This document shows, piece by piece, positions 1-8,505 of a stretch of DNA of 64,000 nt. The position numbers and the translations under genes are program-made. Source of the DNA: Fen731 sp964481885 (GTDB lineage: Bacteria; Actinomycetota; Humimicrobiia; Humimicrobiales; Humimicrobiaceae); contig CAYZUS010000002.1 in the NCBI GenBank assembly GCA_964481885.1, forward strand, positions 1-64,000, read 5' to 3'. Every line of letters starts with the position of its first letter. The first letter of the stretch is position 1. Below the pieces are notes generated by a model. It worked only from the letters and a program-made list of their open reading frames with translations, did not search any database and was not told the origin of the DNA.

Positions 1-287
1 TTTTACCGTCAGCTATACCGGGAATTATGACCGGTATAGTTTTAAGCATTGGCCGCAGCATCGGTGAGACGGCCGCAGTGATTTTTACAGCCGGCAGCGC
101 CCTGCGCATCCCGACCTCGCTTTTTTCATCTTCAAGAACCATGGCTGTTCATTTTTATATCCTGGCACGGGAAGGTATCTCCATGCCTAATGCTTACGGA
201 ACAGCAGCCATCCTTATTATTACAATCTTAATAATAAATATAGCGGCATACCTGTTGATGAACCGCTTTATTAAAAAATATTCTTAG
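1..287 (+). CDS. pstA: Phosphate ABC transporter permease PstA, C-terminal part
   Basis: This is the 3' end of a gene that starts before the window. The open frame runs from base 3; the first ATG at 27 is internal, because the residues before it (LPSAIPGI) continue the family's permease motif. The visible part holds the conserved IGETAA cytoplasmic loop, which contacts the ATPase, and the last hydrophobic membrane segment, and it ends with a basic tail. PstA forms the inner-membrane channel of the high-affinity phosphate importer together with PstC. The first pstB starts 9 bp after its stop, so they share an operon. Confidence 0.93.
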   Translation, partial: LPSAIPGIMTGIVLSIGRSIGETAAVIFTAGSALRIPTSLFSSSRTMAVHFYILAREGISMPNAYGTAAILIITILIINIAAYLLMNRFIKKYS

Positions 288-296
288 AGGGTATAA

Positions 297-1055
297 ATGG
301 ACACGATTGCCATAAAGGCAGAAAATTTCAACCATTTTTTCGGTCAATTACAGACCTTAAAAAATATTAACCTGGAAGTTCAAAGAAATGAAATACTGGG
401 TATAATAGGGCCGTCCGGAAGCGGAAAGTCTACTTTTTTAAGGGCTCTTAACCGTTTAAATGACCTAATACCTTATTCGAGAGTTGAGGGGTCCTTAACC
501 ATTGAAGGTCAGGATATTTATTCGCCCGGTACCAGCATAACAGAACTTCGACGCAGGCTGGGCATTGTTTTTGCTACCCCGGTACCCCTGCCGCGATCAA
601 TCTATGAAAATATTATTTTTGGGCCGAAAATGGCCGGTGTTAAAGATAAAAAAATCCTGGACAAACTTGTCAGGCAGAGTTTGGAAGAAACTGCCATCTG
701 GGATGAGGTTAAAGACCGACTCTTTACTTCGGCACTCAAGCTGTCCGGCGGCCAGCAGCAGCGAATCTGTATGGCCCGTATACTGGCCCTTAAGCCGGAT
801 TTTATTTTACTTGATGAGCCATGTTCCGGGCTGGACCCTATTTCCACCATGAAAATAGAAGAGTCGCTGAGAATGTTAAAAAAAGATTACACCATAATTA
901 TAGTCACCAACAATACCAAGCAAGCGGCCAGGGTAGCCGACCGGACCGCTTTTTTTCTGAATGGTGAGATGATAGAAATTGGACTCACAGAAAAGATATT
1001 TACCGTTCCGCAAGACAAAAGGACCGACGATTATATCTCGGGGAGGTTTGGATAA
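297..1055 (+). CDS. pstB: PstB-type phosphate ABC transporter ATPase, degenerate copy
   Basis: This 252-residue ATPase is of normal PstB length and sits directly after pstA with an AGAGGG ribosome site. Walker A (GPSGSGKST, 38-46), the signature LSGGQ (149-153) and Walker B (ILLDE, to 174) are intact. Two ATP-site residues are not: the Q-loop reads VFATP where the next gene has VFQRP (Ala at 93), and the switch region reads VTNN instead of VTHN (Asn at 205). These residues sense the gamma-phosphate and position the water in ABC ATPases, so this subunit's own site is probably slow or dead. It is followed after 5 bp by a second pstB, and I infer that the two form a heterodimer. Confidence 0.9.
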   Translation: MDTIAIKAENFNHFFGQLQTLKNINLEVQRNEILGIIGPSGSGKSTFLRALNRLNDLIPYSRVEGSLTIEGQDIYSPGTSITELRRRLGIVFATPVPLPRSIYENIIFGPKMAGVKDKKILDKLVRQSLEETAIWDEVKDRLFTSALKLSGGQQQRICMARILALKPDFILLDEPCSGLDPISTMKIEESLRMLKKDYTIIIVTNNTKQAARVADRTAFFLNGEMIEIGLTEKIFTVPQDKRTDDYISGRFG

Positions 1056-1060
1056 AGACT

Positions 1061-1813
1061 ATGGGTATTATTGAAATTAAAAATTTGTCTCTATTCTATG
1101 GCAAATTTCAAGCCCTGAAAAATATTAATATGGAAATTCAGGTTAATAAAATCACTGCTCTTATAGGTCCCTCAGGTTGTGGCAAATCCACTTTTCTAAG
1201 GTCGCTAAACCGGATGAACGACCTGATTGAAAATGTCAGTACCTCAGGTGAGGTCCATATAAATGGCCAGGATATTTACAGGAAAAATACTGATCTTTTG
1301 GCCCTTCGTAAGAAGGTCGGGTTGGTTTTCCAGCGGCCCAATCCTTTCCCTTTGTCTATTTTTAATAATGTAGCCTACGGGTGGCGCGTACATGGTGGGA
1401 TAAGTAAGACTAAAGTCAAGGAAAAAGTTAAAAGGGCCCTGGAATCTGTCCATCTCTGGGATGAAGTTAAGGATAAGCTGGAAGAATCAGCGCTTGGCCT
1501 GAGTGGTGAGCAACAGCAACGTCTTTGCATTGCTCGTTTATTAAGTATTGAGCCCACTATATTACTTATGGATGAACCATGTTCAGCTCTTGATCCGGTA
1601 GCCACATTAAATATTGAGAAACTGATGTATGAACTTAAAAAACAATATACCATCGTCATCGTAACCCACAATATGCAGCAGGCAGCACGTGTTTCTGATC
1701 TCACCGGATATTTTCTGCTGGGAGAACTGATTGAGATAGGAGAAACCAATAAGATTTTTACCAATCCCAAAGATTCACGTACTGAGGATTACATCACCGG
1801 CAGGTTTGGTTAA
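1061..1813 (+). CDS. pstB: PstB-type phosphate ABC transporter ATPase, second copy
   Basis: This 250-residue PstB has intact Walker A (GPSGCGKST), Q-loop (VFQRPNPFP, Gln 91), Walker B (LLMDEP) and switch histidine (VTHN, His 203). Its signature motif is altered: LSGEQ (147-151), with Glu 150 in place of the second glycine. The gene before it has a good signature but a damaged Q-loop and switch region. In a head-to-tail dimer, this protein's Walker motifs face the intact LSGGQ of its neighbour, giving one consensus site and one degraded site. It lies last in the pst operon and is convergent with phoU. Confidence 0.92.
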   Translation: MGIIEIKNLSLFYGKFQALKNINMEIQVNKITALIGPSGCGKSTFLRSLNRMNDLIENVSTSGEVHINGQDIYRKNTDLLALRKKVGLVFQRPNPFPLSIFNNVAYGWRVHGGISKTKVKEKVKRALESVHLWDEVKDKLEESALGLSGEQQQRLCIARLLSIEPTILLMDEPCSALDPVATLNIEKLMYELKKQYTIVIVTHNMQQAARVSDLTGYFLLGELIEIGETNKIFTNPKDSRTEDYITGRFG

Positions 1814-1931
1814 TAAAAGGTAACTGTTCTCTGGTTTCAGTTGATATTTAAAGGTTAGAAATAATATTTATTTTTCACCTCTGTCTTTGAAATCATAAAC
1901 GGTTAACTAAAACAGAGTGAGGCAGGATTTT

Positions 1932-2603
1932 TTAAAGATCACTGTGAATAACTTTAAAATCACCGGTAAGAAAATAAGCCACTCTCTCGCCAATATTTAC
2001 AGAATTTTCCCCGATCCTTGCAATATATCTGCTTACGAGAGACATATTAGTAACAATCTTTATATAATCCTCATCCTGTGATTTTTTACTATAAAGTCTT
2101 TCATAGAGTGATTTCTGTAAGCCATCTATTGTCACATTAATACTTTCCAGATCCAAAGCCAGCTCAGCGTCCCTGTCACTGAATGATTTTAATGCTTTTT
2201 CAAGAATTGATTGTGCCACATTCCCCATCTCTGCCAATATGTCTAAAACTTCCTTTTTTATTGGACTTTTACCCTGAAGATAAAGTCTTTTGACAAGTTT
2301 GGCTATACTTACAGCAATATCTCCTATCCTCTCAAGATAGTTTACTATGAGAAATGTACTGTGGATAAATCTTAGATCTCCGGCAACCGGCTGGTGTTCA
2401 GCCTGAATATACATGCATTTTTCTTCTATGGTGACATCGTAATCGTCAACCTTTATATCATTGTCTATTATCTTTTGCGCAAGTTCTATGTCACCTGTAA
2501 CAAAAGCCTGTATAACATCTTTTACAGTATCCTGAATAAGGTTGCCCATTTTTAATATGTCTTCAGATACTTCATTTAATTTATCGTCCAGTATTTTACT
2601 CAT
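1932..2603 (-). CDS. phoU: Phosphate-signalling protein PhoU
   Basis: This 223-residue helical protein has the two PhoU repeats, each with a conserved metal-cluster patch: DLRFIHSTFLIVNYLERIGD in the first half and SRYIARIGENSVNIGE in the second. PhoU restrains the Pst transporter and a PhoR-type kinase when phosphate is plentiful. The start ATG follows AGAGGACAAAAT, a good ribosome site. It is encoded convergently to the pst operon rather than as its last gene, so it has its own promoter. No PhoR or PhoB is visible in this window. Confidence 0.95.
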   Translation of the reverse strand: MSKILDDKLNEVSEDILKMGNLIQDTVKDVIQAFVTGDIELAQKIIDNDIKVDDYDVTIEEKCMYIQAEHQPVAGDLRFIHSTFLIVNYLERIGDIAVSIAKLVKRLYLQGKSPIKKEVLDILAEMGNVAQSILEKALKSFSDRDAELALDLESINVTIDGLQKSLYERLYSKKSQDEDYIKIVTNMSLVSRYIARIGENSVNIGERVAYFLTGDFKVIHSDL

Positions 2604-2921
2604 ATTTTGTCCTCTTTTATTACATTCTTTAGTTTATTGTCATATTATTTGATTTTATCTGATATCAATAATATATTTTGCTCTTTGCCCAGTTTTATTC
2701 TCCAAAATCCTGACACGGTTCTCGATGCTTTGCCTATTCTAGCAAAGAAACGGGCCGCCATCAACAGGGCAGGCGCCCTTACATATTGTTTTTCCTGTGA
2801 TGGGTTGGCGACATGACTTGCAAGTCAATAAATATTGAAAGGCTTTGACTCCATCCGGTTAAAACAGAATCAGGTAAATCGGGTTGTGAAAATGCTGCCA
2901 CAGCAGACAAGGCAAGTGCAT

Positions 2922-3072
2922 TTTCTCCGGCTTGCAGTTTATCCGGCTTACAGTTTCTCCGGCTTACAGTTTCTCCGGCTTACAGTTTCTCCGGCTTGCA
3001 GTTTCTCCGGCTTACGGTTTCTCCGGCTTACAGTTTCTCCGGCTTACGGTTTCTCCGGCTTGCAGTTTCTCC
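2922..3072. repeat. 16-bp tandem minisatellite, nine units
   Basis: Nine full copies of a 16-bp unit (consensus TTTCTCCGGCTTACAG) run without spacers from 2922 to 3065, and a tenth is broken after 7 bp. The units differ mainly at two positions (A or G in TTRCRG; one unit has TTTATCC). Because 16 is not a multiple of 3, every forward frame stays open and repeats itself, which creates spurious reading frames; I call no gene. It lies in the 577-bp space between phoU and an acetyltransferase, which otherwise holds only phoU's upstream region. Confidence 0.95.
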
Positions 3073-3180
3073 TTCTGCGATGCATTCATTGTCTGCAAAA
3101 TTAATCATGCCTGGAAGTTTTTATTGTGGCCGTTTTGGTCCATGCCAGACATTTTTGTGATATTACAATTAATTTAATAA

Positions 3181-4056
3181 TTAGTTAAAAAATATGTGCT
3201 TTCTGTAATAATCATAGGATGTTTCTACTACAAAACCGCATTTTACATATAAATTGAAAGCATTTTTATTGCTGCTGTCTACTTCAATTGACACATCCTG
3301 GATGCCTTTATTTTTTAATTCCTTTAATATAAAATCCAGTAATTCTTTACCAAAACCTTTTCCCCGATATTGCGGGGATATACCCAATCCAAATATTGAC
3401 GCCTCATTATTTTCAATACTTACTGCCCCCATTCCAATAAGCCTGTTATCCAGAATTGCAATGTATAGTGTCCTGACGCCTGATTCGAGAGATTTTGTTA
3501 CCATGCTTTTTGCGTCTTCATAGTCATCATTAAATATTAGCCGGCTTAAATCAACAATTGCCTCAAGGTCTTTTAAATCTGCCTTCTGCAGTGTGATTTG
3601 TGTGAGCTGCTGCTTCTCCGGGTCATTTGAGAAACCTTTAAACTTTAAAGAATATTCTGTCAGATGAAATTCGGCACCCATCTTTTTTATGGCCGCTTTT
3701 CCATCAATTGATTGCGGCTCACACACGAACAACAGGTCCACTTGTTCAAATTTTTTCAACTCTTTGACAGCCTCATCAAGTAATTTTTTGAAATACCCCT
3801 TTAACCTGTGCTCAGGTAAAGTATAAGCTGATATTTCTGCCATGCTTGCTGTTGGCATAAATATTGAAAGAACGCTTATCAAATTATTTTCCTTATAAAA
3901 AAGAAACAAACTATTCATTTCCTGGTCAAAATTTAAAGATGTGTCAAGAAAAATATTTCCAACGGTTTTATCATATATTTTACAATAACTTTCGATTTCT
4001 CTTATCTGTTTTGTAACCTCTTTACTTGTTTTGCTTAAAACTTTAATGCTCAACAT
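3181..4056 (-). CDS. Tandem GNAT-domain acetyltransferase
   Basis: The protein has two GNAT folds. The C-terminal one has a good acetyl-CoA binding motif A (SPQYRGKGFGKELL) followed by the usual NKNAFNLYVKCGF segment. The N-terminal one has a weaker version (LPEHRLKGYFKKLL). Two-domain GNATs include mycothiol synthase and antibiotic or protein acetyltransferases, but nothing here fixes the substrate. I place the start at the ATG at 4056, which is preceded by GAGAGGGG; a TTG at 4080 would add 8 residues. It is transcribed away from a second GNAT gene across a 311-bp divergent spacer. Confidence 0.85.
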   Translation of the reverse strand: MLSIKVLSKTSKEVTKQIREIESYCKIYDKTVGNIFLDTSLNFDQEMNSLFLFYKENNLISVLSIFMPTASMAEISAYTLPEHRLKGYFKKLLDEAVKELKKFEQVDLLFVCEPQSIDGKAAIKKMGAEFHLTEYSLKFKGFSNDPEKQQLTQITLQKADLKDLEAIVDLSRLIFNDDYEDAKSMVTKSLESGVRTLYIAILDNRLIGMGAVSIENNEASIFGLGISPQYRGKGFGKELLDFILKELKNKGIQDVSIEVDSSNKNAFNLYVKCGFVVETSYDYYRKHIFFN

Positions 4057-4262
4057 ACTCCCCTCTCTTGCTGATTTCAATAATACCTGCCATATAAATC
4101 TTAATGATTTGATTTATAAATTCAGGTATAATTATACAATTAGATTTTGAGCAGCAGTTTATTATTTTAAAAATAATTTTAATTTTTTAAGTATGGATTA
4201 TTTTTAAATTTTAAGTTTTTGCCGGTAATTCTCCAGGAACTAATTAGTTTTTGGAAAACAAT

Positions 4263-4277
4263 TGGCCAAATTGGCCA
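4263..4277. promoter_or_regulatory. Perfect 15-bp palindrome in a divergent promoter region
   Basis: TGGCCAAATTGGCCA is a perfect inverted repeat with 7-bp arms and one central base. It lies between the two divergent acetyltransferase genes, about 90 bp before the plus-strand gene. A second palindrome, GTATAATTATAC, lies at 4126-4137 and contains TATAAT on both strands, so it may double as a -10 element. The form suits a dimeric repressor, but no regulator gene lies next to it. Confidence 0.4.
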
Positions 4278-4367
4278 GACTGAATAAGTTTTAAGCTTAA
4301 CTTAAACAAATAATTTCTTAAAATCAGAGGTATTCAATATTAACTAATTATATTAAAGAAGGTAAAT

Positions 4368-4802
4368 TTGATAACTTTCAGAAATGTAGACTATAATAAT
4401 TTTTTGGAAATCATAGATCTTAATGTCTATGAAAATCAGCGTGACTTTCTTACTTCCAATGCTGTATCAATTGCGCAGTCAAAGGTTCAACCGGAATGCA
4501 TACCTCTTGCAATATATAATGATGAAAAAGCTGCAGGTTTTCTGATGTATGGTATTGACAGAAGGGATGGGCAGTACTGCATTTACAGGTTTATGATAGA
4601 CAGAAGATATCAATCAAAGGGTTTTGGAAAAGCTGCATTTCAGTTACTAATAAACCAGATCCAACAGGACAAGACACATAAAAAAATTTTATTGGGGGTC
4701 CACAAAGAAAGTGTGGTTGCCATAAAGCTCTACCGTAGTTTTGGGTTTGAATTCAATGGCCAAATCTTTGGAAAAGATCATATTATGGAATTAAACTATT
4801 AA
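4368..4802 (+). CDS. GNAT acetyltransferase, diamine/PaiA-like
   Basis: This single-domain GNAT of 144 residues has motif A as DRRYQSKGFGKAAF (about 78-91) and the later KLYRSFGF segment. The general form resembles spermidine/diamine N-acetyltransferases, but the acceptor cannot be read from the sequence. The start is TTG at 4368, preceded by AAAGAAGG at good spacing. It is divergent from the two-domain GNAT gene and probably monocistronic, because the next gene lies on the other strand. Confidence 0.85.
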   Translation: MITFRNVDYNNFLEIIDLNVYENQRDFLTSNAVSIAQSKVQPECIPLAIYNDEKAAGFLMYGIDRRDGQYCIYRFMIDRRYQSKGFGKAAFQLLINQIQQDKTHKKILLGVHKESVVAIKLYRSFGFEFNGQIFGKDHIMELNY

Positions 4803-4843
4803 GCAAACAGAATTTGATCCTTTTACTAAAAATGTTCTTTGCG

Positions 4844-5839
4844 TCATCCCGCTGACCAGTATCTGGATACTTCCCACGGCAGCTGGGTCAAGGCATCGGT
4901 GCCCTCAAGTAAAGCCAGAGTTGTTTCCCCTTCTGCTCCCGCCCAGTTTATAACGGCAAGCAGCCCGTTATCTGTCCTTGCAGTAAAAAGCAGGGTAAAT
5001 AATTTGGGATTTATTTTACCGCCATCATCTACCCGCCATGCGCTTTGCCCGTCACTTTCAACAGGATAATCCATAAATTTTATTCCATCAGCCGTTTTTA
5101 ATGCTATACTCATCAACAGATTGTTGCCGTCGGGTTCAAAAACAACAATCAGCACCTGTGTGCCATCACTATATTCATCGATTATCCAGCCATCCTGCAC
5201 CCCACGGTTTTTGATGCCTGAGATTTGAGTTTTGGTTCCATCATCAATGATTGTGGTTCCAGAACTGACTGAGCTCAAAAGATTATCTTTATTTATAAGC
5301 CCTGTGTTACACAGGTAATACGAATTGCTTGCTGTAAGCTTATTTTCAAGGTTTTTATAAATATGGCCCTCCATATTGTCAAAATTGGCGGCAACTACCC
5401 TGAAGCTGTCCTGGTCATTTGCGCTCTGCTTGCCGACATATTCAATGGCATAAAGCTGACCGTCTTCCCCAATTGCACCGTTTAATTCCTGAAAGTTTGC
5501 TACTGCGTCGTCGACGTGATAAGTAATCAGTTTTTCACCGGGTTCGTTTGCTATTGCAAAAACTGGCATTATTTTTGCAAATTCAACCGGGCTGGCTTCA
5601 GTGCTGCTTTCAGGTGAAGTCTCTGCCGAAGTTTCAGTAACAGTCTCTGCAGCAGTTTCTGCAACAGAATCAGGAGAAGTTTCACCTGACTGGCTCAAAG
5701 TAGTTTCAGGAACAGTGGTTTCTACAGGAGAAGTTGGAGTTGTGATATCAAAACCGCACATATTGCAGGTTGCAGCAATGCCAAAGATAAAAGCAATGGA
5801 AAGGATGGCTGCCAACAAAAATAGTTTGTTTCTTTTCAT
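4844..5839 (-). CDS. Secreted or membrane-anchored protein with Thr/Glu/Ser-rich linker
   Basis: The 331-residue product starts with a signal peptide (KRNK, then a hydrophobic core to about residue 23). A cysteine follows at 25 in GIAATC, only loosely like a lipobox, so lipidation is uncertain. Residues 33-88 are a repetitive TETS/SPES/AETV-rich linker of the kind that spans a cell wall. The remaining 240 residues form a globular part without a motif I recognise. The ATG follows a strong GGAGGG. Its function is unknown. Nothing else is encoded between its start and the gap at 6094. Confidence 0.75.
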   Translation of the reverse strand: MKRNKLFLLAAILSIAFIFGIAATCNMCGFDITTPTSPVETTVPETTLSQSGETSPDSVAETAAETVTETSAETSPESSTEASPVEFAKIMPVFAIANEPGEKLITYHVDDAVANFQELNGAIGEDGQLYAIEYVGKQSANDQDSFRVVAANFDNMEGHIYKNLENKLTASNSYYLCNTGLINKDNLLSSVSSGTTIIDDGTKTQISGIKNRGVQDGWIIDEYSDGTQVLIVVFEPDGNNLLMSIALKTADGIKFMDYPVESDGQSAWRVDDGGKINPKLFTLLFTARTDNGLLAVINWAGAEGETTLALLEGTDALTQLPWEVSRYWSAG

Positions 5840-6093
5840 GTACCCTCCGTGACATATAATGATTTTTATTGCCCCGCAATTTTATGCAACTTTATAATTA
5901 TTTTACATAAATTAAAAATTACAACACAATGATATTATATAGCCTGACTCCGGAATTCCGCAAATAAAACATACAAAAATAAGGGCCCTAATCCGGCAAA
6001 TACAGGTCTAAAAATCCAGCCAAAGCCTTAAATCAAAAAATATTGCATTTTAATAATAACATCTTCAGGGTGTTTTATACGATTTTAGTTGAG

Positions 6094-6193
6094 NNNNNNN
6101 NNNNNNNNNNNNNNNNNNNNNNNNNNNNNNNNNNNNNNNNNNNNNNNNNNNNNNNNNNNNNNNNNNNNNNNNNNNNNNNNNNNNNNNNNNNNN
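6094..6193. other. Assembly gap of 100 N
   Basis: Exactly 100 unknown bases separate two AT-rich non-coding flanks. The uniform length of all three gaps in the window marks them as placeholders, so the true distance is unknown. Around it, 5840-6425 holds no gene I can support; the right part carries a TATAAT at about 6391 that may serve the alcohol dehydrogenase gene. Confidence 0.98.
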
Positions 6194-6425
6194 TTAATTT
6201 CGCTTTATTACTGGCCCTATCGTGATTTTTAAATTTCCCATCATTCGCAATTAAATTATAGAAGACTTTTTAAATCATTTTATAGTATTATTAAACAATT
6301 GCAGCTGTTTTATGGATGACTTTTTACACTTATAAGACTTACTGGTATTTTTAAAGAGTTTTACAGAAAGTTGTTGCAGTAAACCAGATTATAATATTTT
6401 ATTAATTTTTTTAAGGAGCAGTGAG

Positions 6426-7589
6426 ATGAAGAATTTTATATTTCAGGCACCTACCAAAATAATCTTTGGTAAAGGGGCCGAGGATTCAGTTGGTAAAGAA
6501 GCAAAAAAACATGGAAAAACAGTGCTTCTTCATTATGGGACAGGCAGTATTAAACAATACGGGCTTTATGACAAAGTAATAAGCTCATTGAAGAAAGAAG
6601 GAATGGAAATCATCGAGCTGGGAGGAGTTCTGCCCAACCCGAGACTTGGACTTGTAAATGAAGGTATAGCGCTGTGCAGAGAGAAAAAAGTTGATTTAAT
6701 ACTGGCTGTGGGCGGCGGAAGCGCCGTAGATTCTGCAAAAGCCATAGGTATCGGAGTGCCGTACTCAGGAAACGTTTGGGATTTCTTTACCGGAAGGTCC
6801 AAAGTAAAGGAAACGCTCCCCCTTGGTATAGTGCTTACAATTCCGGCTGCAGGAAGTGAAGTAAGCGGTGAATCTGTCATTACAATCGAAGAAGGCTTAT
6901 ATAAAAAAATTGCCGGAAGCGAGATTATGCGTCCAAAGTTCGCTATCTTAAATCCTGAGTTAACTTTTACCCTTAATGAAAAACAGACCGCTATTGGTGT
7001 TTCAGATATAATGGCCCACATTCTTGAAAGATATTTTGCTCCGGAAAAGTTTGTTGAACTGACAGACAGGCTTTCTGAGGCTACTTTAAAAACAGTTATT
7101 AATAATATAAGGATAAGCTTAAAAGAACCAAAGGATTACAACAGCAGAGCTGAAATAATGTGGTGTGGAAGCATTGCACATAATAATCTTCTTTCCACAG
7201 GCAGGACCGGAGACTGGGCATCACATCTTATAGAGCATGAACTTTCAGCTATTTATGACATTGCACACGGAGAGGGCCTGGCTATTATCTTTCCTGCCTG
7301 GATGAAATATGTATATAAATCGGATATAAATAAATTTGCCCAGTTTGCTGAAAGGGTCTGGAATGTAAATATATATTTCGATGATTTGGAAAAAGTCGCT
7401 CTTGATGGAATAAAGAATTTTGAAGATTTTTTGACAGAAATAGGGCTTCCGACAAGGCTTTCGCAGATAGGTATTCATAATGACAGAATTGAAGAAATGG
7501 CGTCAAAATGCACTGAGGGTGGGTCCATTGGAGCGTTTATGAAGCTTGAATACCAGGATGTTTTGAATATCTTTAAAATGGCCCTTTAA
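6426..7589 (+). CDS. Iron-containing alcohol dehydrogenase, BdhA/YugJ-like
   Basis: This 387-residue group III dehydrogenase interconverts an aldehyde and an alcohol with NAD(P)H in the cytoplasm. It has the nucleotide motif GGGSAVDSAK (96-105), and the four metal ligands can be placed at Asp 194 and His 198 (GVSDIMAH), His 267 (SHLIEHELSA) and His 281 (AHGEGLA). Length and motifs best match the NADPH-dependent butanol dehydrogenase branch (BdhA/YqhD/YugJ); the true substrate is open. The ATG follows AAGGAG. It stands alone on the plus strand and may dispose of reducing equivalents in fermentation. Confidence 0.9.
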   Translation: MKNFIFQAPTKIIFGKGAEDSVGKEAKKHGKTVLLHYGTGSIKQYGLYDKVISSLKKEGMEIIELGGVLPNPRLGLVNEGIALCREKKVDLILAVGGGSAVDSAKAIGIGVPYSGNVWDFFTGRSKVKETLPLGIVLTIPAAGSEVSGESVITIEEGLYKKIAGSEIMRPKFAILNPELTFTLNEKQTAIGVSDIMAHILERYFAPEKFVELTDRLSEATLKTVINNIRISLKEPKDYNSRAEIMWCGSIAHNNLLSTGRTGDWASHLIEHELSAIYDIAHGEGLAIIFPAWMKYVYKSDINKFAQFAERVWNVNIYFDDLEKVALDGIKNFEDFLTEIGLPTRLSQIGIHNDRIEEMASKCTEGGSIGAFMKLEYQDVLNIFKMAL

Positions 7590-7824
7590 ATACATGTGAT
7601 TTTAAGGGAAAAATGAAATATTTTTTGAACTTATTCATTTTTGTTTAGAGCCAATTAATAATTACGCACCCTTGGCACTTAAGTGTAAAGAAAACAGGGG
7701 AAATTTTTTGATTGGAATATAAAAAATAAAGGGTCTTGCTAAATCAGAATGTTATTGTTTTTAACTCTTTAAAAGTTAGTTATAATACTATTATCAGACA
7801 TTTGTAAAAATTGAAAGGAGCTAC

Positions 7825-8184
7825 ATGCAAGACGCAAAGATTAAAGCAAGCGGTTTGTCGAAAGGTTCGTTAGCCTGCGGCATATTGACAGTTATTCCTT
7901 TTGTCGGTATTGCATTTTGCCTGGCTGCGGTAATAATGGGTATTGTTGACCTTGTTAAGATTAAAAATGGTACATCGAGTACATCCGGTAGAAAAATGGA
8001 TATTGCCGGAATCGTTTTAGCGCTTGTTTTTCTACCAATAGCCGCGCTTATATTAAGTATTATTGTCGGGATTTTCGCGGCGACAGCCGCCACCGGGACG
8101 TTTTCAGAACTTGGCAATTCACTGTCATCAGTTATTGGAGGTTTTGTCAAGCTGATAATGTTAAAACTTGGTTTTTCGGGCTAG
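7825..8184 (+). CDS. Small DUF4190-like membrane protein
   Basis: The 119-residue product has two strong hydrophobic segments (about 14-45 and 58-90) separated by a short charged loop that contains VDLVKIKNG and a GRKMDIAGIVL stretch. This pattern is typical of DUF4190 proteins, whose function is unknown. The start has a very good ribosome site (AAAGGAG), and TATAAT at about 7786 is a plausible -10 element. A hairpin after the stop suggests a single-gene unit. Confidence 0.75.
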   Translation: MQDAKIKASGLSKGSLACGILTVIPFVGIAFCLAAVIMGIVDLVKIKNGTSSTSGRKMDIAGIVLALVFLPIAALILSIIVGIFAATAATGTFSELGNSLSSVIGGFVKLIMLKLGFSG

Positions 8185-8242
8185 AGTTAAATTAAATAAC
8201 CCGCTAATTGAGGCTTATGTAAACATTTAACGAAAATTTATT

Positions 8243-8278
8243 TAAAGGGGCATAAGATACTATCTCTTGCCCCTTTAT
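8243..8278 (+). terminator. Stem-loop after the DUF4190 gene
   Basis: TAAAGGGGC at 8243-8251 pairs perfectly with GCCCCTTTA at 8270-8278, with partial pairing inside the 18-base loop. It lies 59 bp after the stop. The run of T is short and partly inside the stem, so it may be a weak or processed terminator. The rest of 8185-8505 shows no gene. Confidence 0.55.
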
Positions 8279-8505
8279 GTTAAATAAGCTTATTGAATAA
8301 TTGCTTGAAAAAAACTGCAAACTTGTGGGTTGGCAATTTGTAAAAATATATGATAATTATTTAATAAAGGTCCCTGCGAGTGGTATCAGAAACTCTTGGC
8401 ACATACAAAGCTGTGTCCAGTCCCGATTGTGTGTTAAAACTTGTAAAAATACTATTTGGCAGATTCTTAGTCTTAATTTGTAAAAAACAGACTGCCGGCT
8501 TTTGT

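Noticed and set aside
1814..1931. Terminator between the convergent pstB and phoU genes
   Set aside because: Only a weak CTCTGT/ACAGAG pair with a long loop is visible and no convincing T run follows a stable stem.
2835..3177. Overlapping open frames across the 16-bp repeat
   Set aside because: They are produced by a repeat unit that has no stop codon in any forward frame; there is no good ribosome site and no family match.
8301..8483. Short plus-strand reading frame of 60 codons
   Set aside because: No ribosome site, no recognisable protein pattern, and its codon use looks random.
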